A stretch of 16,674 nt of DNA from Betaproteobacteria bacterium (GTDB lineage Bacteria > Pseudomonadota > Gammaproteobacteria > Burkholderiales > Rhodocyclaceae), in assembly GCA_020047725.1 (NCBI GenBank), contig JAIFNM010000226.1, forward strand, positions 1 to 16,674, read 5' to 3'. A model generated the notes under the pieces. That model was not told the DNA's origin. It did not search any database and saw nothing but the letters and a program-made list of their open reading frames with translations. The translations under genes were made by a program, and so were the position numbers. Within the stretch, counting starts at the first letter, position 1. Every line of letters starts with the position of its first letter. Below, in pieces: positions 8,125 to 15,562 of the stretch.

Positions 8125-9450
8125 TTAAGGCCCTACCCCGCCGCCAACGTCCTCAATAACCCGCTTGCGCGGCAACGTTACCCGGAAGACCGACCCCTCA
8201 CCGGGTTTGCTCTTTACATCCAGCGCTCCGTGATGCCGCTGCACGATGCCGTAGGCTAGCGACAAGCCCAGCCCCGTACCTTTGCCCACCGGCTTGGTGG
8301 TGAAAAACGGCTCAAAAATCCGCTTCAGGTGTTCGGGTTTGATACCGGAGCCGGTATCTTCGACTTCGACCCAGACGCTGCTTTCATCAAAGCCGGTACG
8401 CAAGGTGATGACGCCACGCTCGGCAATCGCATGTGCCGCGTTGATCATCAGATTCATGAACACCTGGTTGAGCTGCGAGCCGATGCATTCGATCTCGGGC
8501 AGACCGGCGTACTCCTTCTTCACTTCGGTCTTGTACTTGAGCTCGTTCCAGACAATGTTGAGTGTGCTCTCCAGCCCGCTTTCAAGGTTGGCGTAATGCC
8601 ATTCGGCATTATCGATGCGAGAGAAATCCTTGAGGTTCTCGACGATCTTCTTGACACGATGAACGCCTTCGAGCGATTCGGAAATCAGACTCTGCATGTC
8701 GCTTTGCAGAAAATCCAGGTCCGCCGCCGTTTTGGCCATTTTTATGGCACCCAGCAGATCGGGATGGCCAGCCAGAACCGTATCGGCCCTTTCATAGGCA
8801 GCAATCACGGCCAGCAGGTCCTCGACATTCGTCTTCAGCGACCCCAGATTGGAGTTGATGAAACCAATCGGGTTATTGATTTCATGCGCGACGCCTGCGG
8901 CCAGCTGGCCAACCGAAGCCATTTTTTCCGATTGCAGCAACTGGCCCTGCGCATCTTCAAGCTTCTTGATCAGAATCTGTTGCGCGGATTTTTCCTGCTC
9001 CAGTTCGACAATGGCATCATTTAAACAGCCTTGATACATTGCCGTATCGGTAAAGTCCGCCAGAGTGAAGCAAACCAGCTCAACCTCGCCGCTCGCATTC
9101 TTCAGTGGCAACAGGGTACAGTTCTGGCGCATTGCATCAACGCCGCCGGTAATTGGCCGGTTGTGGTGGAAGCGGAACAGGAAAGGACGCTGCTCCCACG
9201 ACGTAAATGCATAGTTTTTCAGCACAAATACGCTATTGATCTTTCGTTCAAGCCATTTCTGTTGTAACTCCGGAAAGCACTCGAAGAGATTCCTGCCAAC
9301 CACGTCGGCGACCGAACGCTTGCTGTGAGTCGCCATGAAACGGTTCCACAAGACGATACGAAAATCGCGATCAACGGCAAAAACGCCCACCTCGATTCGA
9401 TCAACGGTAAACGCCAGCAATTCGGTCGGTGGCGCAACGGGCATCGTCAT
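8125..9450 (-). CDS. Soluble PAS-domain sensor histidine kinase
   Basis: This 441-residue protein has no signal peptide or membrane segment. A PAS-like domain lies at about 12-135 (LLAFTVDRIEVGVFAVDRDF...FRIVLWN). A short coiled linker (about 140-165) leads into the dimerisation/phosphoacceptor helix, H-box AGVAHEINNP with His189. The ATPase domain has N-box NLMINAAHA (Asn333/Asn337), G1 DTGSGI (365-370), F-box FEPFFTTK (379-386) and G2 GKGTGLGLS (389-397). It should autophosphorylate on His189 and pass phosphate to a receiver, most plausibly the CheY-like protein two genes upstream. Its ATG overlaps the CheC stop by 4 bases, so it is translationally coupled as the last gene of RR-cheC-HK. 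From residue 161 onward it is about 85% identical by eye to the kinase at 10605-12281, while the sensor half is unrelated. The signal sensed by the PAS domain is unknown. Confidence 0.92.
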   Translation of the reverse strand: MTMPVAPPTELLAFTVDRIEVGVFAVDRDFRIVLWNRFMATHSKRSVADVVGRNLFECFPELQQKWLERKINSVFVLKNYAFTSWEQRPFLFRFHHNRPITGGVDAMRQNCTLLPLKNASGEVELVCFTLADFTDTAMYQGCLNDAIVELEQEKSAQQILIKKLEDAQGQLLQSEKMASVGQLAAGVAHEINNPIGFINSNLGSLKTNVEDLLAVIAAYERADTVLAGHPDLLGAIKMAKTAADLDFLQSDMQSLISESLEGVHRVKKIVENLKDFSRIDNAEWHYANLESGLESTLNIVWNELKYKTEVKKEYAGLPEIECIGSQLNQVFMNLMINAAHAIAERGVITLRTGFDESSVWVEVEDTGSGIKPEHLKRIFEPFFTTKPVGKGTGLGLSLAYGIVQRHHGALDVKSKPGEGSVFRVTLPRKRVIEDVGGGVGP

Positions 9451-10064
9451 ATCGAGGCTAGAAATGTGTCGAGCGCCTGACCCAGAACGAAAAACTCATC
9501 CTCGGGCATCAGCACAACCAGATGACTGGCCAGACTTTTCTTCTCCAGCGTAAAGCGAACCTCAAGGAAGAGCGCCCGCCCTGAATTCAACTCGTCGGGA
9601 CGAATCAACAACGCAGGCGAAATATCGAGCCCCATCACCGACGGCGCCGAAAAACCTATTTCGGCCTTGAGCGTCTCTGCGATCCCGCCCAGGCAGGCAC
9701 CCACCAGAATATTGGCCACGTCGAGCAAAAGCTCCTGCTCTTCAACACTGTCCGCTTCCTCATAGCCCATCAATTCCCGAAGCTCGTCATCGCGTCCGCC
9801 GGAAAACACAACGACGACTTCACCACGAATCGAGCCATGGAACGCCTGCCGAACCGCATTGACCGAATGGTCGCCAACCAGGCGGGTGAGTGCCGCCGGG
9901 ATGCTCTGCCGATCCAGATGAGCGATTCTTGGAATAGAGAGGTTGACGAACTCCCCCCAGATCTTGCCAATCAGCGAGCCCGCTTGCCCCATGCCGATAT
10001 TTGCGATTTCCTGCAGGGCATCGCGCTGATCTTCCGTCAGATCCGTTCTTGTTTCGGCAGTCAT
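9447..10064 (-). CDS. cheC: CheC-type phosphatase of phosphorylated response regulators
   Basis: This 205-residue protein has both CheC signature sites. The first is D15-x3-E19-x2-N22-x22-P45 in DALQEIANIGMGQAG. The second is E111-x3-D115-x2-N118-x22-P141 in LLLDVANILVGACLGG. In the family the acidic/Asn pair inserts into the CheY active site and speeds dephosphorylation. Here the first site matches the consensus fully, and the second has conservative swaps (E for D/S, D for E). It sits between the CheY-like gene and the soluble kinase, with ATGA overlaps at both ends (10061-10064 and 9447-9450), so all three should be made in fixed proportion. No cheA, cheW or receptor methylation genes are in view, so this looks like a kinase-specific phosphatase rather than part of a flagellar chemotaxis cluster. 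A CheX-like role is the alternative, but the length and two sites favour CheC. Confidence 0.85.
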   Translation of the reverse strand: MTAETRTDLTEDQRDALQEIANIGMGQAGSLIGKIWGEFVNLSIPRIAHLDRQSIPAALTRLVGDHSVNAVRQAFHGSIRGEVVVVFSGGRDDELRELMGYEEADSVEEQELLLDVANILVGACLGGIAETLKAEIGFSAPSVMGLDISPALLIRPDELNSGRALFLEVRFTLEKKSLASHLVVLMPEDEFFVLGQALDTFLASI

Positions 10065-10429
10065 ACCACTATCCCGTATTTTTTGAGAACCTCGGCGAGG
10101 CCTTCCGCCGTGATCGGCTTGCGGATAAAAGCAATGGCGCCAAGATTCTGGACTCGTTCCTGCGCTTTTTCCTGAATATCGGCTGATACGACGATTACCA
10201 GACAGTTCAGGTCTTCCTTTCTCAGGGTTTCAAGCACCTGATAGCCGTCCATGTCCGGCATCGTCAGATCAAGAAACATCACATCAACTTTACCAGCGCG
10301 GTATGCCACAAGCGCCTCAATTCCATTCGTTGCTTGAGATATTTCGATATCCCAATCAGACGGCAGGGCACGAATAAGCATCTTTCTTGCAATGGGAGAA
10401 TCGTCAACCACGAGTACGGAAACAGCCAT
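10061..10429 (-). CDS. Single-domain CheY-like response regulator
   Basis: This is a 122-residue receiver with no output domain. The acidic pocket is D9/D10 (VLVVDDSPIAR), the phosphoacceptor is D54 (VMFLDLTMPDMDGY), the switch residue is S82 (VIVVSAD) and the conserved Lys is K104 (FIRKPIT). ATG 10429 is preferred over the upstream start at 10456 because AAGGTAGG lies just before it and MAVSVLVVDDSP is the usual receiver opening; the earlier start would add nine unrelated residues. It overlaps cheC by 4 bases. With no DNA-binding or enzyme domain, its output must be protein-protein contact, either with a target such as a motor or pilus switch, or as a phosphate sink. It is the likely shared substrate of the two paralogous kinases that flank the unit, with CheC erasing the signal. 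Confidence 0.9.
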   Translation of the reverse strand: MAVSVLVVDDSPIARKMLIRALPSDWDIEISQATNGIEALVAYRAGKVDVMFLDLTMPDMDGYQVLETLRKEDLNCLVIVVSADIQEKAQERVQNLGAIAFIRKPITAEGLAEVLKKYGIVV

Positions 10430-10474
10430 AAAACCTACCTTAAGGTCGTTTTGCACAGACTACGGAAGCAATCG

Positions 10475-10552
10475 TGTGGGAGCCCAGTTTCACTGGGCGA
10501 TTGCTGTGGTGGAGCACAAGCGCCCATCGCGCAGATAAACTGCGCTCCAACA
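10475..10552. repeat. REPIN-like pair of inverted REP elements
   Basis: A REP-like unit reads TGTGGGAGCCCAGTTT then CACTGGGCGAT on the plus strand (10475-10501). A second reads TTGTTGGAGCGCAGTTT then ATCTGCGCGAT on the minus strand (10552 down to about 10526). Each folds a 5-bp stem (CCCAG/CTGGG and CGCAG/CTGCG), and the stem bases differ in a compensatory way. This is the layout of REP doublets mobilised by RAYT transposases. It lies in the 175-bp gap between the membrane kinase and the regulator gene. Confidence 0.7.
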
Positions 10553-10604
10553 AAAACCGCTAACTGCCGAGGTTCAGAACCAGATTTTGCAGTGACCAAT
10601 GCTT

Positions 10605-12281
10605 TCAAACGTCCTCCCCATCCTCATCAGGCACACGCTCACGCGGCAGCGTCACCCGAAAGACCGTTCCCTTCCCCGGCTCGCTTTGTACATCCAGCGC
10701 TCCGTGATGCCGCTGCACGATGCCATACGCCAGCGACAAGCCGAGCCCCGTGCCTTTGCCGACGGGCTTGGTAGTAAAGAAGGGTTCGAAGATTCGCTTC
10801 AGGTACTCGGGCTTGATGCCCGCACCGGTATCTTCAACCTCGATCCAGACGGTGCTGTCGTCGAACCCCGTGCGGAGGGTGATCATTCCATGGTCGGGAA
10901 TGGCATGCGCGGCGTTGACCATGAGATTCATGAACACCTGGTTGAGCTGCGAGGCGATGCATTCGATCTCGGGCAGACCGGCGTACTCTTTCCTGACTTC
11001 GGCCTTGTATTTGATCTCGTTCCAGACGATGTTGAGCGTGCTTTCCAGGCCGTTCTCAAGATTGGCGTACTGCCATTCGGCGGTGTCGACGCGCGAGAAG
11101 TCCTTTAGGTTATCGACGATTTTCTTGACGCGCTGAACACCTTCAAGCGATTCGGCAATCAGGCTCTGGATGTCCTTTTGCAGAAAATCCAGATCGGCGG
11201 CCGACTTGGCCTTGTTAATGGCATCCAGCAGATCGAGATGGCCGCTCAGCGCAGTGTCCGCCTTTTCATAGACGGCGATTACCGCCAGCAGATCTTCGAC
11301 GTTCCCCCTGAGCGAGTTCAGGTTGGAGTTGATGAAACCGATCGGGTTATTGATCTCGTGCGCCACGCCAGCCGCCAGCTGCCCGACCGAGGCCATCTTC
11401 TCTGACTGCAAAAGTTGCCCCTGGGCGTCTTCAAGCTTTTTGATCAGGACCTCCTGCTCGGCGAGCAGTTGTGTCTTGGCTTGCGTTGCCGCCTCGGCAA
11501 CCTCCTTTTCCAGAACGATGATCTCGTTCTTCCGTGTCAGCTCCAGCGTTCTATCGGCGATCGTCTGCTCCATGTTCTCGCTGTAATCCTGGATCGTCGA
11601 CGCCATCGTATTGAAACTTCGTCCCAATTGCCCAAGCTCGTCGCTACTCTGCAAGGTAGTGCGACTGGAAAAATCCATCTGTTCGAAGCGAGCAACGGCA
11701 TCCCGGATATCCAGAATTGGCCGCAGCAGGGTATGGCGCAGCACAACGAAAATACAGATACACAGAAACGCGGAGACCAGAAGGGTTGAAACAACGATGC
11801 GCGCCAGCATCGAATTCAGGGACTCCCTCAGCTTCACGTCCGTCAGGCAAAGCTCGAGCGAGCCAATCGACTGCTTCAGACTATCCTCATCGACCCGGAT
11901 ATCGCCGCTCAGCTGACGGTAACAGTGCTCGGCCGGCTCGACGCCTCCCAGAACAACATCGACGATTTCCGTTTTCTCATTCTTCCTTTTTCCGGCAAAA
12001 ACATTGTCTTTGTTATCAAGCACCGTGATTCTGTGAATACTGCTCTGGCGAATCTCGATGTCCAGCACGGCGTCCGCTTGCGCGCGGTCGAACTGATAGA
12101 GCGGGAGCTTCAGACTGCTGACCAGACGGTCGAGCGATTGCCGTGCTTCGCTGTCGATGATTGCTTCCAGACGGCTTTTCTCGGCGGCATACGAGAACAA
12201 CGAAAAGACGGCCGCCACGACCAGAACACAAGCCACCGACGCCAATGCGAGCTTGGCTGTTATAGACATCTTGATTGACAC
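10605..12281 (-). CDS. Membrane-bound HAMP sensor histidine kinase
   Basis: Start GTG 12281 is chosen because a strong AAAGGAGGG (12293-12285) sits just before it; the upstream ATG at 12332 has no such site and lies in the likely promoter. The protein has 558 residues. In the numbering of the longer 575-residue frame, TM1 is at about 25-48, a periplasmic sensor region at about 49-178 (Cys137 and Cys162 could form a disulfide), TM2 at about 179-198, HAMP at about 199-252 and a coiled coil at about 253-300. The kinase core follows: H-box AGVAHEINNP (His325), N-box NLMVNAAHA, G1 DTGAGI and G2 GKGTGLGLS. The core is nearly the same as in the soluble kinase at 8125-9450, with the junction inside the linker (VLIKKLEDAQG). 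It should convert a periplasmic signal into phosphorylation of the downstream CheY-like protein, from which it is separated by a REPIN. The ligand is unknown. Confidence 0.92.
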   Translation of the reverse strand: MSIKMSITAKLALASVACVLVVAAVFSLFSYAAEKSRLEAIIDSEARQSLDRLVSSLKLPLYQFDRAQADAVLDIEIRQSSIHRITVLDNKDNVFAGKRKNEKTEIVDVVLGGVEPAEHCYRQLSGDIRVDEDSLKQSIGSLELCLTDVKLRESLNSMLARIVVSTLLVSAFLCICIFVVLRHTLLRPILDIRDAVARFEQMDFSSRTTLQSSDELGQLGRSFNTMASTIQDYSENMEQTIADRTLELTRKNEIIVLEKEVAEAATQAKTQLLAEQEVLIKKLEDAQGQLLQSEKMASVGQLAAGVAHEINNPIGFINSNLNSLRGNVEDLLAVIAVYEKADTALSGHLDLLDAINKAKSAADLDFLQKDIQSLIAESLEGVQRVKKIVDNLKDFSRVDTAEWQYANLENGLESTLNIVWNEIKYKAEVRKEYAGLPEIECIASQLNQVFMNLMVNAAHAIPDHGMITLRTGFDDSTVWIEVEDTGAGIKPEYLKRIFEPFFTTKPVGKGTGLGLSLAYGIVQRHHGALDVQSEPGKGTVFRVTLPRERVPDEDGEDV

Positions 12282-12321
12282 CGACCCTCCTTTACTTTTT
12301 ATGATCATTTGAAGGTAGCGC

Positions 12322-12350
12322 GTTTTACTCATCTTACCTCAAGAAATCAA
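12322..12350 (-). promoter_or_regulatory. Possible sigma70 promoter of the membrane kinase
   Basis: Minus-strand TTGATT (12350-12345), a 17-bp spacer and TAAAAC (12327-12322) form a moderate sigma70 match 41 bp before the GTG start. The -10 element is weak (4 of 6). It falls at the beginning of the remnant on the other strand. Confidence 0.35.
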
Positions 12351-12428
12351 ATCGTTTGCACTCGCAACATTCGACCCCAGGCGGGTCGTGCGCAACGCAG
12401 CGCACAGGCGCAAACGCAAACCTGCGGA

Positions 12429-12740
12429 TTTGCCTACAAGCAATTGACGCTGCAATGCGCAGAACGCTGGAAGTTGCCTGCGCTGCTGATCCAGCTATTG
12501 CGCGGGTCTGAATCGTTGCGCGCCCAGTTGACGCGAACCTGCTCCAATGCCGCGCGTCATGTGCTGGATCACTCGGAAACGTCGACTCAGGCATTGGCCC
12601 ACGATCTGGTCGAAGCGGTCGGGCTGATTCCCAACGCGCGTATCGAATGGCTGATCGATGGCTTGGTCATGCTGCCGGAGGAACGCCGTCCAGAGTTTTT
12701 GGCAACTGCTCAGGCACTGCTCGCTGCACAGGCGCCATAA
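12429..12740 (+). pseudogene. Remnant resembling the C-terminal tail of an HDOD-domain protein
   Basis: A plus-strand frame ending at TAA 12738-12740 encodes FAYKQLTLQCAERWKLP, then ALLIQLLRGSES, ARHVLDHSE and LIPNARIEWLIDGL. The pattern YxQLTLxxAxxWxLPxLLxxLL with a following ARH resembles the region after the HDOD domain in proteobacterial HDOD signalling proteins, including their usual continuation. No HDOD core is present upstream. The frame opens only with a TTG at 12309 that has no ribosome-binding site, and it overlaps the promoter side of the divergent kinase gene. It is best read as the 3' stump of a gene lost by deletion. It lies between two minus-strand signalling genes and is the only plus-strand coding trace there. 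The family call is from pattern memory and is uncertain; a short real gene is less likely. Confidence 0.4.
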
Positions 12741-12745
12741 AGAAT

Positions 12746-14287
12746 TCAGGTGCGCCGTTTCCGTCCTTGCTTGACCTTGTACATCAAGGCATCGGCTTCG
12801 GCAATCAGGTCGTCTGGCGTTGAGTGACATGTCGGGTCGAAGGTCGCCAGACCATAACTGATGCCGATGGGGTAGGGTTTGTTTTCCCGGTTCCCGATCT
12901 CGGCCAGTCGAAGTTCAATGCGTGCGACAAGGCCCGAGGCCTCCTCCATCGAACAGTCGTGGAAGATCAAGAGGAACTCGTCACCACCCAGCCGCGCCGC
13001 GATATCGCCGGCCCGGATTGAATCGGTGAACGCTTTGGCGCTGGTGCGTATCAGCCAGTCACCATCGGCATGGCCAAATCGATCATTGGTTGCCTTCAAT
13101 CCATCGATGTCGGCGAAGGCGATGGCCAGATCCCTGCCATCGCGCCTGGAACGGGCCATCGAGTTTTCCAGAACCAGCAAACCGGCACGCCGATTAACCA
13201 GCCCGGTCATTTCGTCGAACGTGGCGAAATGCTCAAGGGTCAGTTGCGCATCCTTGAGTTCGCTGATGTTGGTGATACCGAGCACAAAAACTTCCCGACC
13301 ATCAAAAGTGATTTCGCGAACCGACGCCAGCACGTTGATTACGGCGTGCTGCGTATCAAGCAACACGACCTCGTTATCGTTGATCGACGCGTGTTTGGCG
13401 AGACTTTCAAGGAAGAGGACGCTCGTGTCGTAGGCGGGGTCAAAATAGTCGCGCAGCGTGCTCCCGGCGATTTTCTCGATGGGTAGTCCGATCAGATCGG
13501 CCGCCTTCTGATTGGCCTCCATGATCGCCAGATTCTTGCTGTCGACCATCAGCATGGCGGTTGGGCTGGCGGAGAAGAGATGGCTCATGTCCTCTTCTTT
13601 TTCTTCAAGCACTAGCATGTCGTGACGAATGCGACGAGTTACCGGCGCGAAAATGAACCGGGCTTCAAGCGCCAGCACCAGCAGGGTGAGCGCCATCAAG
13701 CCCAGTTCAAGCCAGCGCGCAACGGCCACTTTGTGTTTGGCCTCCTGATCGTAACTGAAAACAATTTCGTTCATGCCCTGCAGGTACTGCGCCTCATTCC
13801 CGCGAATCTGCTGGATGTCGAGGTCGATGGATTCACCGCGTTCGGAGGCTGCGAGCAGGTGTTTTGTTGCCGTTACGATGGCCTGGTGGTGGGCTTCGAT
13901 GCGCTTGAACAAGCTCGTGACGTCATCGCTGTTACGCCCCGGCAGGCCGAGATCGGCGTCGCCGCGCAGCAAACCTTGATGTGAACGTTCCCAAAGCGTC
14001 AATATTTCTGCAAGTTGCTGGCGATAGATTCCGGCCGATTCGGGGGAGTCGGCGTTGGCTACGTAAAAGGAGGTTTTGACGATCTTCTGGCTCAGCATGC
14101 GCTGCCGCCCAGCGATGTTGATCACGCGCGAGTCGTATTCCTGGTCGGACAACAGGGATTGCACTACTACCTGGGAAAAGATGGTCAGCAAGGCGATCAG
14201 CGAAAGCGCAACGATGTAACGTCGGCGGAGTTGGTCCGCAGTGAATGTGGACTGGCTTGAAACCAGTGTGCGCTCAGGGGCTGACAT
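12746..14287 (-). CDS. Membrane-bound PilJ-type sensor, PAS and GGDEF diguanylate cyclase
   Basis: This is a 513-residue protein. TM1 is at about 23-46. The periplasmic four-helix domain at about 50-185 opens with RVINIAGRQRMLSQKIVK, the hallmark of the PilJ/NarX-like type IV pilus-methyl-accepting N-terminal domain. TM2 is at about 192-212, a PAS domain at about 236-345 (LFSASPTAMLMVDSKNLAI), and the GGDEF domain at about 350-508. The catalytic motif is intact (LGGDEF, 433-438), as is FADIDGLKATND for metal and GTP binding. An RxxD inhibitory site (R425-A-G-D428) lies at the canonical position, so feedback inhibition by c-di-GMP is expected. It should make c-di-GMP in response to a periplasmic cue. 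No Shine-Dalgarno is visible before ATG 14287. An IS5-family element ends 29 bp upstream, so the native promoter is probably displaced and expression may depend on read-through from the co-directional transposase gene. Confidence 0.93.
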   Translation of the reverse strand: MSAPERTLVSSQSTFTADQLRRRYIVALSLIALLTIFSQVVVQSLLSDQEYDSRVINIAGRQRMLSQKIVKTSFYVANADSPESAGIYRQQLAEILTLWERSHQGLLRGDADLGLPGRNSDDVTSLFKRIEAHHQAIVTATKHLLAASERGESIDLDIQQIRGNEAQYLQGMNEIVFSYDQEAKHKVAVARWLELGLMALTLLVLALEARFIFAPVTRRIRHDMLVLEEKEEDMSHLFSASPTAMLMVDSKNLAIMEANQKAADLIGLPIEKIAGSTLRDYFDPAYDTSVLFLESLAKHASINDNEVVLLDTQHAVINVLASVREITFDGREVFVLGITNISELKDAQLTLEHFATFDEMTGLVNRRAGLLVLENSMARSRRDGRDLAIAFADIDGLKATNDRFGHADGDWLIRTSAKAFTDSIRAGDIAARLGGDEFLLIFHDCSMEEASGLVARIELRLAEIGNRENKPYPIGISYGLATFDPTCHSTPDDLIAEADALMYKVKQGRKRRT

Positions 14288-14305
14288 GTGAATATATTAG
14301 TCGAA

Positions 14306-14316
14306 TATTCAGTTAA
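14306..14316. other. Left half of an 18-bp palindrome split by the IS, including TTAA target duplication
   Basis: TATTCAG plus TTAA (14306-14316) lies left of the IS, and TTAA plus CTGAATA (15505-15515) lies right. Removing the element and one TTAA rebuilds the perfect palindrome TATTCAGTTAACTGAATA, with the insertion at its centre. TTAA fits the YTAR 4-bp target preference of the IS5 subgroup. The palindrome would have stood 19-36 bp before the cyclase start codon, a likely operator position. Confidence 0.75.
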
Positions 14317-15504
14317 GGAAGTGCTGAACAATTCAGTTTGGCCGAGAACTCAGCGGGATTTTTGATAAACATTCTGAAACCAGTCGATCTTGTGAGTGGT
14401 TTGGCTGTTTTTCAGTTGTTTTTCTGGCAATTTTCATTTTCAGGACGCACTTTGGCTAGGAGCATCCAATAGCCATCGGCGCGCCATGAAGAGGTTGGCG
14501 AGGCCGAAGAGCGAGAACAGCTGCGCGGTGTTTTTGGCCAAGCCCTTGTAACGCGTCTTGCGGTGACGGAATAGGTTCTTGACCACATGAAACGGATGTT
14601 CGACCTTGGCGCGGATGCTGGCCTTGGTGTGTTCGAGCCGCTCCAGTAAGCCGCCCAAGGGCGTGGCCGGCAATGCTTTGCGTTTACTTGGTCGCATCGC
14701 CACGTGCCACGTCACCGGACACTCGAGATTATCGTCCCGTTTCTCCACACCCTGATAACCGGCATCTCCGAAGGCGTCGGTTTCGTCACCGTGGAGTAAG
14801 GCTTGGGCCTGCGTCACATCGCTGACGTTGCCTGCAGTGCCGATCACGGTATGAACTAGCCCGGATTGGGCATCCACCCCGATATGCGCCTTCATGCCGA
14901 AGTACCACTGCTTGCCTTTCTTGCTCTGGTGCATGTCCGGATCGCGCTTGCCGTCCTTGTTCTTCGTCGAAGGCGGTGCCGCAATCAACGTCGCATCGAC
15001 AATCGTGCCTTCCCGCAACAGCAGACCTTTCGCCGCCAGATGCCCTGTGATGGTATTGAAGATGGATTCGGTGAGTTGATGGTTTTCGAGCAGGTGCCGA
15101 AAATTCAGCAGCGTCGTGGCATCGGGGGCCGACTCGCGATTCAGGTCGATGCCTACAAACCGGCGAATGGCTTGGCTGTCGTAGAGGGCGTCTTCGATAC
15201 CTTCATCCGAAAGACCGAAGCATTGCTGTGCAACGTACATCCGCAGCATCCGTGCCAAACCAATCGGCGGACGCCCCCGACCGCCGCTCCTCGGGTAAAA
15301 CGGGGTGACTGTCCTTTCCAGTTCCACCCACGGGGTTACGGCATCAATCTCGGCCAGGAACCGATCCCGCCTCGTCTGTTTCTTCTTGGCCGCGTATTCC
15401 AATTCCGAAAAACTCGCTTGCATTCCTGTTTTCCTCAAGCTCAGCACAAGACCCCAATTATACCATGCGCATACATGACCAGCCGGGAATAAATCAGCGT
15501 TTCC
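14317..15504 (-). mobile_element. Complete IS5-family insertion sequence, 1188 bp
   Basis: The ends are defined by TTAA target duplications (14313-14316 and 15505-15508) and imperfect terminal inverted repeats. The left end is GGAAGTGCTGAACAATTC (14317-14334) and the right end, read inward, is GGAAACGCTGATTTATTC (15504-15487), with 13 of 18 positions matching. Length, repeat style and one long transposase gene fit the IS5 subgroup. The IS lies in the intergenic region between the divergent cyclase and dCache sensor genes. Both ends and the transposase frame are intact, so it may still be mobile. The 122 bp between the left end and the transposase stop hold no other gene. Confidence 0.85.
14440..15423 (-). 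CDS. IS5-family DDE transposase
   Basis: This 327-residue transposase starts at ATG 15423 (MQASFSELEYAAKKK), which has GAGGA 8 bases upstream; a GTG at 15447 would add eight residues and is less likely. The N-terminal DUF772-like domain contains GLARMLRMYVAQQCFGLSDE. The DDE catalytic residues are visible as Asp in GTIVDATLI, Asp in FGDAGYQG and Glu in KVEHPFHVVK. The last motif belongs to the IS5-type YREK region (RxxxEHPFxxxK). The C-terminal LANLFMARRWLL is typical. It is a single frame with no programmed frameshift. It cuts and pastes the surrounding IS using the terminal repeats at 14317 and 15504. It reads toward the diguanylate cyclase gene. Confidence 0.95.
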   Translation of the reverse strand: MQASFSELEYAAKKKQTRRDRFLAEIDAVTPWVELERTVTPFYPRSGGRGRPPIGLARMLRMYVAQQCFGLSDEGIEDALYDSQAIRRFVGIDLNRESAPDATTLLNFRHLLENHQLTESIFNTITGHLAAKGLLLREGTIVDATLIAAPPSTKNKDGKRDPDMHQSKKGKQWYFGMKAHIGVDAQSGLVHTVIGTAGNVSDVTQAQALLHGDETDAFGDAGYQGVEKRDDNLECPVTWHVAMRPSKRKALPATPLGGLLERLEHTKASIRAKVEHPFHVVKNLFRHRKTRYKGLAKNTAQLFSLFGLANLFMARRWLLDAPSQSAS

Positions 15505-15562
15505 TTAACTGAATAGATCGCCATTGCATTCGACACTCACTACCCCCTGCAATGGGCCAGCG

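Noticed and set aside
8150..11444. Kinase-core duplication as an assembly artefact
   Set aside because: The copies differ at about 15% of residues with many conservative changes and have distinct N-termini and neighbours, so they are true paralogs.
10605..12332. Longer version of the membrane kinase starting at ATG 12332
   Set aside because: The extra 17 residues precede a strong AAAGGAGGG placed for GTG 12281, and they overlap the likely promoter region.
14440..15447. GTG start at 15447 for the transposase
   Set aside because: The ATG at 15423 has a better-placed ribosome-binding site and gives the normal MQASFSELEYA opening of this transposase type.
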